A DNA stretch of 36,058 nucleotides from Aggregatilineales bacterium. GTDB lineage: Bacteria > Chloroflexota > Anaerolineae > Aggregatilineales > Ch27. Position 1 is the stretch's first letter. Each line of letters begins with the position of its first letter. The stretch spans positions 1 through 36,058 of the forward strand of contig JARKOQ010000097.1 of the NCBI GenBank assembly GCA_029976005.1, given 5' to 3'. Position numbers and translations under genes: made by a program. The notes beneath the pieces were generated by a model that was given only the letters and a program-made list of their open reading frames with translations, did no database searches and was not told where the DNA came from. Positions 1 to 6,683 of the stretch are shown here, one piece after another.

Positions 1-121
1 TGTCTCGCTTTTGGTTCAAATTCGACACACCGCCGGTGGAAATCAGAACCAACCGTCTATCCGTATGCACGGCTCTCTATTCAAAATTAAGCATTCATCA
101 TTCAACATTTCGGAGGGAATC

Positions 122-1060
122 GTGTCCGTCACTTTCCGCGATATCGTCGCCGCCCGCCGGCGCATCCAGCCCTATCTGACTCCCACCCCGCTCGAAGCCG
201 CCCCCGGCCTGGGCGAAGGTATCTTCCTCAAGCTGGAACAGGTTAACCCGACCCACAGCTTCAAGGTACGTGGGGCATTCAATGCCGTGCTAAGCCTGAC
301 GGGGGAGGAGCGCGCGCGGGGCATCGTGGCCGCTTCCAGCGGTAACCATGCCCAGGCGATCGCCCTGGCCGCGTCGCACTTCGGGTTGAGCGCCAAGGTC
401 GTCATGCCGGCCCACACCCCGCGCCGCAAGGTCGAAGGCACCCGCCGCCACGGCGCGGAAGTCGTGCTCCACGGCGACCTGTATGACTACGCCGAGCAAC
501 ATGCCCGCCAGATCGAAGCCAGCGAAGGCCGGACGTACGTCTCCCCCTACAACGATCCGCGCATCATCGCCGGGGCGGGCACCTGCGGCCTGGAGCTGCT
601 GGAGCAGAACCCTGCCCTCGAACGGGTGATCGTGCCGGTTGGCGGCGGTGGACTGATCGCCGGGATCGCCACCGCCATCAAAGCCATCCATCCCCAGGCC
701 GAAGTCATCGGCGTCAACATCGCCGCCTCGCCGGCCATGTACAACGCCTTCCACGGCACGGCCTACCCCCAGGCCGCCGAGACGCTGGCCGAGGCCCTCA
801 GCGGAGAGATCGAGGGCGACCTGACCATCCGCCTCTGCAAGCAGGCGGTCGACCGGATCGTGCGGGTGGACGAAGACGCGACGGCCGCCGCCATGCGCTG
901 GCTGCTCGACGAGCAGGGCTGGCTGATCGAAGGCGGCGGCGCGGTCGGCGTGGCCGCCCTGTTGAGCGGAGTCATCCCGGCCGATGTCCGGCCGACCGCC
1001 GTCGTCCTGACCGGCAGCAATCTGGATGCGGCCACCCTGCGGCGAATCCTCGAAAAATAG
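122..1060 (+). CDS. PLP-dependent threonine/serine dehydratase
   Basis: Probable threonine ammonia-lyase (L-threonine to 2-oxobutanoate plus ammonia) or a close serine/threonine dehydratase of PLP fold type II, cytoplasmic. The PLP lysine lies in HSFKVRGA (K48) and the phosphate-binding glycine loop is VPVGGGGLIAG. At 312 aa it has the catabolic, TdcB-like length and lacks the C-terminal ACT regulatory domain of biosynthetic IlvA. The frame is open upstream to position 11, but the GTG at 122 is preceded by GGAGGG at 112-117 and starts where family homology begins, so I chose it. The product stands alone, with no isoleucine-pathway neighbours. A serine racemase or a hydroxyectoine-type EutB dehydratase cannot be excluded from sequence alone. 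Confidence 0.88.
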   Translation: MSVTFRDIVAARRRIQPYLTPTPLEAAPGLGEGIFLKLEQVNPTHSFKVRGAFNAVLSLTGEERARGIVAASSGNHAQAIALAASHFGLSAKVVMPAHTPRRKVEGTRRHGAEVVLHGDLYDYAEQHARQIEASEGRTYVSPYNDPRIIAGAGTCGLELLEQNPALERVIVPVGGGGLIAGIATAIKAIHPQAEVIGVNIAASPAMYNAFHGTAYPQAAETLAEALSGEIEGDLTIRLCKQAVDRIVRVDEDATAAAMRWLLDEQGWLIEGGGAVGVAALLSGVIPADVRPTAVVLTGSNLDAATLRRILEK

Positions 1061-1180
1061 CCATCGGCGATCAGCGGTCAGCCAGAGGCAAAGACGCGAC
1101 TCCCATCCCACTGGCCTGCCGCCTCGACACTCCGGGCGGCTCCTTCCGGTGCGAAGCCCTGAATTTTAAGGTGCCGGGTA

Positions 1181-1210
1181 TTGCGCAGAACAAATGTTCC
1201 ATGTTACGAT
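1181..1210 (+). promoter_or_regulatory. Probable promoter with embedded operator
   Basis: A TTGCGC -35-like hexamer at 1181-1186 and a TACGAT -10-like hexamer at 1205-1210 are 18 bp apart. The perfect GAAC-N4-GTTC palindrome lies inside the spacer, where a bound repressor would block RNA polymerase. Both hexamers are imperfect. Confidence 0.5.
1188..1199. promoter_or_regulatory. LexA-type SOS box, perfect
   Basis: GAACAAATGTTC is a perfect match to GAAC-N4-GTTC, the core of the Gram-positive (DinR-type) LexA operator. It sits about 57 bp upstream of the ATG at 1256, within the likely promoter spacer. No lexA gene is in the window, so LexA control is an inference from the motif and its position. 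Confidence 0.6.
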
Positions 1211-1224
1211 GACGCGCACCATTA

Positions 1225-1236
1225 GAACATATATTC
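1225..1236. promoter_or_regulatory. Second, imperfect LexA-type box
   Basis: GAACATATATTC departs from GAAC-N4-GTTC by one base in the right half-site, and the dyad extends outward as TA/TA on both sides (1223-1238). It starts 37 bp after the first box, about 3.5 helical turns, and precedes the GAGGT ribosome-binding site of the 1256 gene. Two boxes at this spacing suggest cooperative or two-step repression. Confidence 0.45.
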
Positions 1237-1255
1237 TAGTTCATCGAGGTGCGCC

Positions 1256-1489
1256 ATGCTTCACACCACCACCCCAGCCCCAACTCTTGCCCAGGCCCTG
1301 GTCGCCTGGTGGTTCCGACTGTTCCTGGCCGTCGTCGAGCCGTGGATCGCCCCCCGCCCGGCCGCGCGCCGGCAGGCGACCGCCCGATCCATCCCGGCCC
1401 GGCCGACCGCCCCCGCCCAGCGCCTCTACCCCATCCCGCCTGAGCGCGCCCACCTCTACGCCCGCGCCGCTGACGAAGGCTGGGACTGA
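1256..1489 (+). CDS. Small single-TM protein behind SOS-like boxes
   Basis: This 77-aa protein has no family that I recognise. A hydrophobic, Trp-rich stretch at about residues 11-33 (LAQALVAWWFRLFLAVVEPW) could form one membrane helix, and an Arg/Pro/Ala-rich tail follows. Codons in this frame end mostly in G or C, as in the neighbours, whereas the overlapping frame open from 1194 gives low-complexity Pro/Ser/Arg sequence. The start has GAGGT at 1246-1250. Its size, single TM and LexA-like operators resemble in outline the SOS cell-division inhibitors of other phyla (YneA, SidA, DivS), but there is no visible sequence similarity to them and no LysM domain. The macro-domain gene starts 77 bp downstream and may be co-transcribed. 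Confidence 0.55.
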   Translation: MLHTTTPAPTLAQALVAWWFRLFLAVVEPWIAPRPAARRQATARSIPARPTAPAQRLYPIPPERAHLYARAADEGWD

Positions 1490-1565
1490 ACAAGGCGCGG
1501 TCCGGGGCCAAGTTTCCGCTTGCCTTCGGACACGGAACCCGGCACACTTGCGGAGGATTGGCGCA

Positions 1566-2066
1566 GTGCGATCGGGGATGCCGGGAATGCCGCTGAGTTT
1601 CGTTCGAGGGGATATCTTCCTGAGCCGGGGGCGCGTGTTGGTCTTTGGGGCCAACGCGCGCGGCGGCGCGGAAAGCGACCCGACCTTCACCGCCCTGCTC
1701 GACCGCTACCCGGCCGCGTTGGCGAGCTTCCGCAAGCAGGCCCGCGCCGGACGCCTCCCACCCGGTTCCGCCTGGATCTGGCGCGAAGCGCTGCCCTGGC
1801 TGGCGTTACTCGTCGTGCGTGACCGGGCCGGGAGCGCCACCCGCCCCCGCTACCTGGAAGACGCCGCGCAGCAGATCGCCCGCGACTGGCCCCGAGAGAA
1901 CATCCACACTCTGGCCCTGGCCCGTCCCGGCGGCCGGGAGGAATGGCCCGCCCTGCGCGGAGTCCTGGCCGAGTGGCTGGACGCCAGTCCGCTGTCCGTC
2001 GTTGTCTACGAAGACCACCTGCCCGCCGTGCGGGCCGCCGAACCCTGGGACGGCGCGGCCCCCTAG
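1566..2066 (+). CDS. Divergent DarG-like macro-domain protein
   Basis: This 166-aa protein follows the order of a DarG-type macro domain. It has an FVRGDIFLSRGRVLVFGANARGG-type strand-loop (about residues 12-34), a helix with RYPAALASFRKQARAG, a PPGSAW strand, an RYLEDAAQQIARDW helix, then HTLALARPGG and the final strand SVVVYEDH. Such domains bind ADP-ribose, and DarG removes ADP-ribose from DNA. The usual VN-x-VN-x-x-x-MGKG loop is strongly altered here (FGANARGGAES), so catalytic activity is uncertain. I chose the GTG at 1566 because GGAGG lies at 1552-1556; in-frame ATGs at 1578 and 1587 are alternatives. No DarT toxin is nearby. Its stop overlaps the stop of the convergent lytic transglycosylase gene. 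Confidence 0.6.
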   Translation: MRSGMPGMPLSFVRGDIFLSRGRVLVFGANARGGAESDPTFTALLDRYPAALASFRKQARAGRLPPGSAWIWREALPWLALLVVRDRAGSATRPRYLEDAAQQIARDWPRENIHTLALARPGGREEWPALRGVLAEWLDASPLSVVVYEDHLPAVRAAEPWDGAAP

Positions 2067-2833
2067 TCCGCTTCGAGCTGGAGATTGCTCCGGGCGGACG
2101 CGCACAGGGACGAGCCGCCTGCGGCCAGCCAGCGCTGAAGCGTCTCGCTGCTGGCGGCGTCCGTCTGAGTGTCCGCGTAGATGCCCGTCCCCCAGGTGTA
2201 GTAGTAACGCGATTCCTCCGGCCAGGCGCTCCAGGCATACACGAACACGCTCGGCCCGCCGTTGTAACAGGCGAAGGCCAATCCTACGTCGTTCCGGGGG
2301 TTGTACGGGCTGTTCAGGCACTCGCTCAGGACACTCAGCCCGCGCCGGGCGTTGGTATCCGGGTCGAGCATGTCCTCGCCGATGGCGAAATGGAGGGGCA
2401 TGACCTGCATCAGGCCCTGCGCCCCGGCGGGGGACTGGGCCAGCGGATCGCCGCAGCTCTCGATCTGGATGATCGTCGCCACCAGGTCGGGATCGAGCTG
2501 GGCTTCGGCGGCCCAGCGCACAATCTCGGCCGTCCAGTGATCGACCTCGGCCGTGAACAGCGGCGCGATCTGGCCGCCGGGCGGTGCTTCCAGCCGCCGC
2601 TCGTCCGTGTAGCGGCCGAGCGACTCGAAGTGCGCAACCATGTTGGGCAGGAAGGAGCCAATCAGCGCCAGCACCGCGCACAGCGCGATCCAGAACGGCA
2701 GCAGGCGCACCAGACAGCCGCGTGATTGGGGTACCGCTTCGGTTTCGCTTGGTTTCGCCGGTTTTTCGCGTGCCATCGTCGAGATCGATCGCCTGATCGG
2801 CCGCCTGAATGACCGCCGCCGGAGGTCGATCAT
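2063..2833 (-). CDS. Membrane-anchored SLT lytic transglycosylase
   Basis: Predicted peptidoglycan lytic transglycosylase that cleaves the MurNAc-GlcNAc bond, anchored in the membrane and facing outward. A basic N-terminus is followed by one TM segment at about residues 42-63, then the SLT domain (about 95-220). The catalytic Glu is E125 in IIQIESCGDP, followed by the typical GAQGLMQVMP (137-146), and the motif ACYNGGP comes later. Initiation is uncertain: ATG at 2833 has an AAAGGG very close to it, and ATG at 2776 would give a protein 19 residues shorter. Cys at about position 40 before the TM is not in a lipobox. It may remodel the cell wall alongside the PBP-like protein at the other end of the window. 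Confidence 0.85.
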   Translation of the reverse strand: MIDLRRRSFRRPIRRSISTMAREKPAKPSETEAVPQSRGCLVRLLPFWIALCAVLALIGSFLPNMVAHFESLGRYTDERRLEAPPGGQIAPLFTAEVDHWTAEIVRWAAEAQLDPDLVATIIQIESCGDPLAQSPAGAQGLMQVMPLHFAIGEDMLDPDTNARRGLSVLSECLNSPYNPRNDVGLAFACYNGGPSVFVYAWSAWPEESRYYYTWGTGIYADTQTDAASSETLQRWLAAGGSSLCASARSNLQLEAD

Positions 2834-2904
2834 ACCCTTTCTACCGGTCTTTACGCATCCATGGCCGGAGAGTTCCTCAGAGTTGTCTCACCTAGAAGCA
2901 GTCT

Positions 2905-2940
2905 GAACCGCCAAGAACGCCAAGGAAAAACGCAGAGAAA
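2905..2940 (+). repeat. Dispersed CCGCCAAGAACGCC repeat, copy A
   Basis: Begins GAACCGCCAAGAACGCCAAG and continues into AAAAACGCAGAG. It shares about 50 bp, including the left flank AAGCAG-YCTGAACCGCC, with the inverted copy at 11441-11475. Intergenic. Confidence 0.65.
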
Positions 2941-2999
2941 GGCTAACCATCGAAAAAACTCCTCCTTAGGGTGATCCGCCTCCTGATCGCCAAACGAAA

Positions 3000-3025
3000 A
3001 GCGGCGTCCCTGGGGGAACGCCGCT
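3000..3025 (-). terminator. Terminator of the OsmC-like gene
   Basis: Stem AGCGGCGT / ACGCCGCT with extra CCC/GGG pairing. On the minus strand it is followed by TTTTCGTTTG. It lies 29 bp beyond the stop of the gene at 3055-3441. Confidence 0.8.
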
Positions 3026-3054
3026 CGGCTATCCTCGCCCGACTTTCCGCCGGA

Positions 3055-3441
3055 TCAGGCCACCTCGACCACGGAGGTATGCACGTTGAACTGGGGCGGA
3101 TTTTCCAGATGCTTCTTGACCGCGCACTGATCGGCGGCGCGGATCACCGCTTCCTTGTACTTCTCCGGGAAATCCGGCGGCACCTGGATGTCCAGCTCCA
3201 CCTGATCGATCATGCGCGTGAAGGGATTGGAAGACATGCGCTGCACGATGCGGATGTTCTCGGTCGGGATGCCGCGCTGCGTGCAGAAGCTCAGGACGTA
3301 AATCCCGGCGCAGGTGCCAATCGAAGCCAGGAACAGGCCAAACGGGGCCGGCGCGGAGCCATCCTGGTTGGTCGTGATGACCATGTCCCCGCTGATGGCA
3401 TCAACCTGCGCGCCGCCGGGAAAGACGATTTGCATTTCCAT
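3055..3441 (-). CDS. OsmC/YhfA-family protein
   Basis: 128-aa OsmC-like protein. The fold is recognisable from PAPFGLFLASIGTCAGIYVLSF (33-52) with C44 at the start of the central helix, C53, and the second conserved Cys region AADQCAVKKHL with C106. Classical OsmC/Ohr enzymes reduce organic hydroperoxides with two cysteines that correspond roughly to C44 and C106. The YhfA-like branch has the same layout but a poorly known role. An ATG at 3441 is followed in frame by a second ATG two codons later; GAGGTC lies upstream. It is transcribed alone, ending in the hairpin at 3000-3025. A second OsmC-type gene is at 6173. Confidence 0.82.
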   Translation of the reverse strand: MEMQIVFPGGAQVDAISGDMVITTNQDGSAPAPFGLFLASIGTCAGIYVLSFCTQRGIPTENIRIVQRMSSNPFTRMIDQVELDIQVPPDFPEKYKEAVIRAADQCAVKKHLENPPQFNVHTSVVEVA

Positions 3442-3535
3442 GGGTATGTTGACCTCGGTTCATCGAACAATCAACCGCTCAATACACCTGCTTAGATGCA
3501 GCCATTTCTCGGAGGTCGCGCGCCAGACGGAAAAA

Positions 3536-3564
3536 CATCCGCGCGAGGCTCTCTCGCGCGGATG
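3536..3564 (-). terminator. Terminator of the first DedA gene
   Basis: Perfect 12-bp stem CATCCGCGCGAG / CTCGCGCGGATG with a 5-nt loop, followed on the minus strand by TTTTTCCG. It lies about 30 bp beyond the stop at 3595. Confidence 0.9.
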
Positions 3565-3594
3565 GAGAAGTCGATCGGTTGCCGGAAGGTGGTT

Positions 3595-4257
3595 CTAGGA
3601 CAGGGTATCGGCTTCCTCGGCCGCGGCGGCCGCTTTTTTAGCCGACCGCTCCGCCATCCGGTCGCGCAGAACGTGAATCGCGGGCGGAGCCACGGAGATC
3701 AGGACGATCAGGATGATGATCGGCAACAGATAGCGGTCCACATCCGGGATCAGGCTGCCCAGGAAGTAGCCCAACAGGGGAATGCCGATCGCCCACAGCG
3801 CGCCGCCCACCACGTTGAAGGACAGGAAGCGCCGGTAATGCATCGTCCCGATTCCGGCCACGATGGGAGCGAAGGTGCGCACGAACGGCATGAAGCGCGC
3901 CAGGATGATGATCTTGCCGCCGTGTTTTTCGTAGAGATGCTGGGCCTGGAGCAGGTACTTCTTCTTGAAGAAGCGCGAGTCCTCGCGCTGGAAGAGCCGC
4001 CGGCCTACCTTGTGGCCGAACCAGTAGCCGACCGTATCCCCGGTCACCGCCGCGATGAAACACCCCACGATCAGGACCGGCAGGCTGAAGATGTCATGGT
4101 CGATAATTGCCCGCGAAGCCGGGGAAGCCAGAAAGCCCGCCGTGAACAGCATGCTGTCCCCCGGCAGGAAAAAGCCCACCAGCAGCCCCGTTTCCGCGAA
4201 GATAATGCCAAACACGCCGATGTAGCCGATCGTGATGATGAACTGTGTCAGATCCAT
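3595..4257 (-). CDS. DedA-family membrane protein
   Basis: 220-aa integral membrane protein of the DedA/VTT (SNARE-associated) family, whose members act in lipid carrier and phospholipid flipping and in envelope homeostasis. Family marks are the acidic residue E22 and FLPGDS (30-35) in the first re-entrant region, and ILARFMPFVRTFAPIVAG (118-135) with conserved R121 and R127 in the second. Further hydrophobic spans lie at about 57-80, 138-160 and 170-190, and the tail is Ala/Lys/Glu-rich and cytoplasmic. The FPGD form is typical of the YqjA/YghB-like branch. The neighbouring gene at 4372 is a second, different DedA protein. Confidence 0.92.
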   Translation of the reverse strand: MDLTQFIITIGYIGVFGIIFAETGLLVGFFLPGDSMLFTAGFLASPASRAIIDHDIFSLPVLIVGCFIAAVTGDTVGYWFGHKVGRRLFQREDSRFFKKKYLLQAQHLYEKHGGKIIILARFMPFVRTFAPIVAGIGTMHYRRFLSFNVVGGALWAIGIPLLGYFLGSLIPDVDRYLLPIIILIVLISVAPPAIHVLRDRMAERSAKKAAAAAEEADTLS

Positions 4258-4371
4258 CCGTCTGTCCTGTTGCTTTCCTCACTACCAGGTTGAACATAAC
4301 AGGGGGAGTTTACCATAGTCCTCCCCAAACCCCAATAACCCTGCGACCGCGCCAGGGCTGCCGGAGAAGGT

Positions 4372-5022
4372 CTATTCTTCCTCAGGCAGGCGCGTCACCG
4401 CCCGCGTCCCGCGCAGGCGCAGGTAGAAGAAGGCCAGCGCCAGCCCGGCCAGCGCCAGCAGGGTCATCTTCTCGTACTGCTTGACGAGGCCGAGCACCGC
4501 CTGCCAGTGTTCGCCCAGCACCAGCCCAATCACGGCCAGGAGACCGTTCCACAGCACCGTGCCCAGTGTGGTCGACAGCAGGAAAGCGCCCATCGGCATG
4601 CGATTCATCCCGGCCGGGATCGAAATCAGGCTGCGCACGACGGGCACCAGTCGCCCGAAGAACACCACCATCTGGCCGAAGCGGGCAAAAAAGGCCATCG
4701 CCCGGTCGAGGTCGCGCTCCTCGATCAGCAGGAAGCGTCCGTAGCGGCGCACCAGGGCGCGGATCACCGGCTCGTCCAGCCAGCGGCCCAGGTAATACAG
4801 CGCCAGTGCCCCCAGCACCGAACCCAGCGTCCCGGCGATCAGAATCCCCACCAGGCTCAGGCGCTGCTGCGCGACCAGGAACCCGGCGAACGGCATTACC
4901 AGTTCCGACGGAATCGGCGGGAACACGTTCTCGGCAAACATCACGACCGCGATGCCGGGATATCCCACACCGACGATGACGTGTTCGATAATCACCCGAA
5001 GCTGTTCGAGAATCTCGGCCAT
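4372..5022 (-). CDS. DedA-family membrane protein, second copy
   Basis: 216-aa DedA/VTT membrane protein. The first re-entrant motif is FAENVFPPIPSE (29-40) and the second is FFGRLVPVVRSLISIPAG (121-138), so it belongs to a different DedA branch (FPPIPSE type) from its neighbour (FLPGD type). The frame is open up to 5154, but the ATG at 5022 follows GGAGG with a 5-nt spacer and matches the family N-terminus, so I chose it. The two DedA genes are 114 bp apart in the same direction and could share a transcript. The likely role is lipid-carrier or phospholipid scrambling. Confidence 0.9.
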   Translation of the reverse strand: MAEILEQLRVIIEHVIVGVGYPGIAVVMFAENVFPPIPSELVMPFAGFLVAQQRLSLVGILIAGTLGSVLGALALYYLGRWLDEPVIRALVRRYGRFLLIEERDLDRAMAFFARFGQMVVFFGRLVPVVRSLISIPAGMNRMPMGAFLLSTTLGTVLWNGLLAVIGLVLGEHWQAVLGLVKQYEKMTLLALAGLALAFFYLRLRGTRAVTRLPEEE

Positions 5023-5160
5023 ACCATCCTCCACGCCCCCCTGCTTACCTGTAATCCCGTTCCCCCATGCCGGCCCGGAAAACCGCCCGGCGGCCGTCCC
5101 AGTGTAGCCGAAGAACGCGCTTCCGGCCAGGATGACCTCAATACCAGGCCACACTCATAG

Positions 5161-5166
5161 TACAAT
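5161..5166 (+). promoter_or_regulatory. -10 element of the MEMO-family gene
   Basis: TACAAT, 38 bp upstream of the ATG at 5205, in the divergent gap between two genes. I see no convincing -35 at the usual distance. Confidence 0.4.
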
Positions 5167-5204
5167 ACAGGTGGAAGGTCGAATATCCCCACGGGAGGAG
5201 CGCC

Positions 5205-6053
5205 ATGACCGCCACCCAGCCCACCAATGTCCGGCCATCCCCTCTGGCTGGCCGCTGGTATCCCGCCAACCCGCGCGAGCTGAGGATGATGCTCGATGAC
5301 TACCTGGACGCGGCCGCGCCGGTCGCCCCGCCGGGGCCAATTGTGGGACTGCTGGCCCCCCACGCCGGACTGGTCTATTCGGGGCCGGTCGCGGCCTACG
5401 CCTACAAGCTGATCGCCGGCCCCGCGCCGGACCTCGTGGCCGTGATCTCGCCCTCGCACCACGGCTATCCCGCCCCCTTGCTCACCACCGGCCACGACGC
5501 CTACGCCACGCCGCTCGGCACGGTACCGGTCGACGGCGAGGCCGTGCGGGCGCTGGGGGAGATCGTCGACCTGTACCCGGTCGTCCGCGACCCGGAGCAT
5601 TCCCTGGAAATCGAGCTGCCCTTCCTACAGCACGTGCTCGAAGGCGCGTTCCGCCTGCTGCCGGTCATGGTGCTTGACCAATCCGCCGCGGGGATGCGCC
5701 AGCTTGGCCTCGCCCTGGCCCAGGTCCTCCAGGGACGCAACGCGCTTCTGGTCGCCAGCTCGGACCTCTCCCACTTCTACCCCCAGAGAATCGCCGACGC
5801 CCTGGACGCCTACCTGCTGGAACAGGTGAGCGCATTCGATCCGGAGGGTGTTCTGGAGGCCGAGGAGAAGCAGCAGGGCTACGCCTGCGGGCGCGGCGCG
5901 ATCGCGGCGGTGATGTGGGCGGCCCAGGCGCTTGGCGCGAACCGGGCCCAGGTGCTGCATCATGCCACCTCCGGAGCCGTCAACGGCGACACTCACTCGG
6001 TGGTCGGCTACGGTGCGGGCGTCTTCTACCGCGCCGAGCCGGAGCAGGCATAA
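5205..6053 (+). CDS. MEMO1-family protein (AmmeMemoRadiSam system B)
   Basis: 282-aa protein of the Memo/AmmeMemoRadiSam-B family, which is structurally related to class III extradiol dioxygenases. Recognisable segments are SPLAGRWYPANP near the N-terminus, GLLAPHAGLVYSG with a metal-site-type His, ISPSHHG, LLVASSDLSHFYP, YACGRGAI with the conserved Cys, and the C-terminal GDTHSVVGYGA. In many bacteria it is encoded beside an AMMECR1-domain gene and a radical-SAM gene. Neither partner is in this window, so this is an orphan copy here. Its molecular function is not settled. The start has GGAGG 8 nt upstream. Confidence 0.88.
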   Translation: MTATQPTNVRPSPLAGRWYPANPRELRMMLDDYLDAAAPVAPPGPIVGLLAPHAGLVYSGPVAAYAYKLIAGPAPDLVAVISPSHHGYPAPLLTTGHDAYATPLGTVPVDGEAVRALGEIVDLYPVVRDPEHSLEIELPFLQHVLEGAFRLLPVMVLDQSAAGMRQLGLALAQVLQGRNALLVASSDLSHFYPQRIADALDAYLLEQVSAFDPEGVLEAEEKQQGYACGRGAIAAVMWAAQALGANRAQVLHHATSGAVNGDTHSVVGYGAGVFYRAEPEQA

Positions 6054-6102
6054 GAGGTGTATTAGAGTCGCCCGGCGGACCTGCCCACCGCCTGCTTTGT
6101 GT

Positions 6103-6108
6103 TACAAT
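6103..6108 (+). promoter_or_regulatory. -10 element of the second OsmC gene
   Basis: TACAAT 64 bp upstream of the ATG at 6173. No good -35 is visible at 16-18 bp. Confidence 0.4.
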
Positions 6109-6172
6109 AGCCCGGAGTACATTTGGAGTAAATGGATTTCTTTTCTTGTATTTCAGATCAGGAGCGAACACA

Positions 6173-6598
6173 ATGGCAGTCCGACATGCGCAGGCCGTCT
6201 GGAAAGGCAACCTCCGCGAAGGCAACGGCGCGATGAAGCTAGGCAGCGGCGCGTTCGAAGGCGCGTACAGTTTTGGCACGCGCTTCGAGGAAACACCCGG
6301 CACCAACCCCGAAGAACTGATCGGCGCGGCTCTGGCCGGCTGCTTCTCGATGGCGCTCAGCGCCAACCTGGAGCGGGCCGGATTCACCGCGGCCAGCATC
6401 CAGACCGCCGCCAAAGTCCACCTCACCCGCACCGACGCCGGTTTCCGGATCACGACCATCGAGCTGGACACCGAAGCCAGCGTGCCCGGCGTCGACGAGA
6501 CCACCTTCCAGCAGCAGGCCGAAGCCACCAAGACCGGCTGCCCGGTCTCCAACGCCCTGACCGGCGTCGAGATCAGGCTCAACGCCCGGCTGGTCTGA
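6173..6598 (+). CDS. OsmC-family peroxiredoxin
   Basis: 141-aa OsmC-subfamily thiol peroxidase, expected to reduce organic hydroperoxides in the cytoplasm. The N-terminal strand is AVWKGNLREGNGAMKLGSG, the central helix carries LAGCFSMAL with peroxidatic C57, and the resolving-type C123 is in KTGCPVSNAL; NPEELIGAA is also characteristic. The frame is open to 5915, but that part is a shadow of the previous gene. The ATG at 6173 follows GGAG at 6161-6164. A rho-independent hairpin closes the unit before priA. It is much closer to canonical OsmC than the gene at 3055. Confidence 0.92.
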   Translation: MAVRHAQAVWKGNLREGNGAMKLGSGAFEGAYSFGTRFEETPGTNPEELIGAALAGCFSMALSANLERAGFTAASIQTAAKVHLTRTDAGFRITTIELDTEASVPGVDETTFQQQAEATKTGCPVSNALTGVEIRLNARLV

Positions 6599-6622
6599 GT
6601 CCCCGATTGCGGTACACTAGGA

Positions 6623-6654
6623 GGGGTGCTTTCCACAGGGAAGCGCCCCTTTTT
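6623..6654 (+). terminator. Terminator of the second OsmC gene
   Basis: GGGGTGCTT... pairs with ...AAGCGCCCC across a short ACA-centred loop, with one G-U pair and one weak position, and runs into TTTTT. It lies 25 bp after the osmC-like stop and 30 bp before priA. Confidence 0.8.
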
Positions 6655-6683
6655 CGTCCCAGCCAGAGAGCCGGAATCCCTGC

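Noticed and set aside
1194..1565. N-terminal extension of the macro-domain frame back to 1194
   Set aside because: The sequence is low-complexity Pro/Ser/Arg and the codon pattern favours the overlapping 77-aa frame. A GTG with GGAGG at 1566 fits better.
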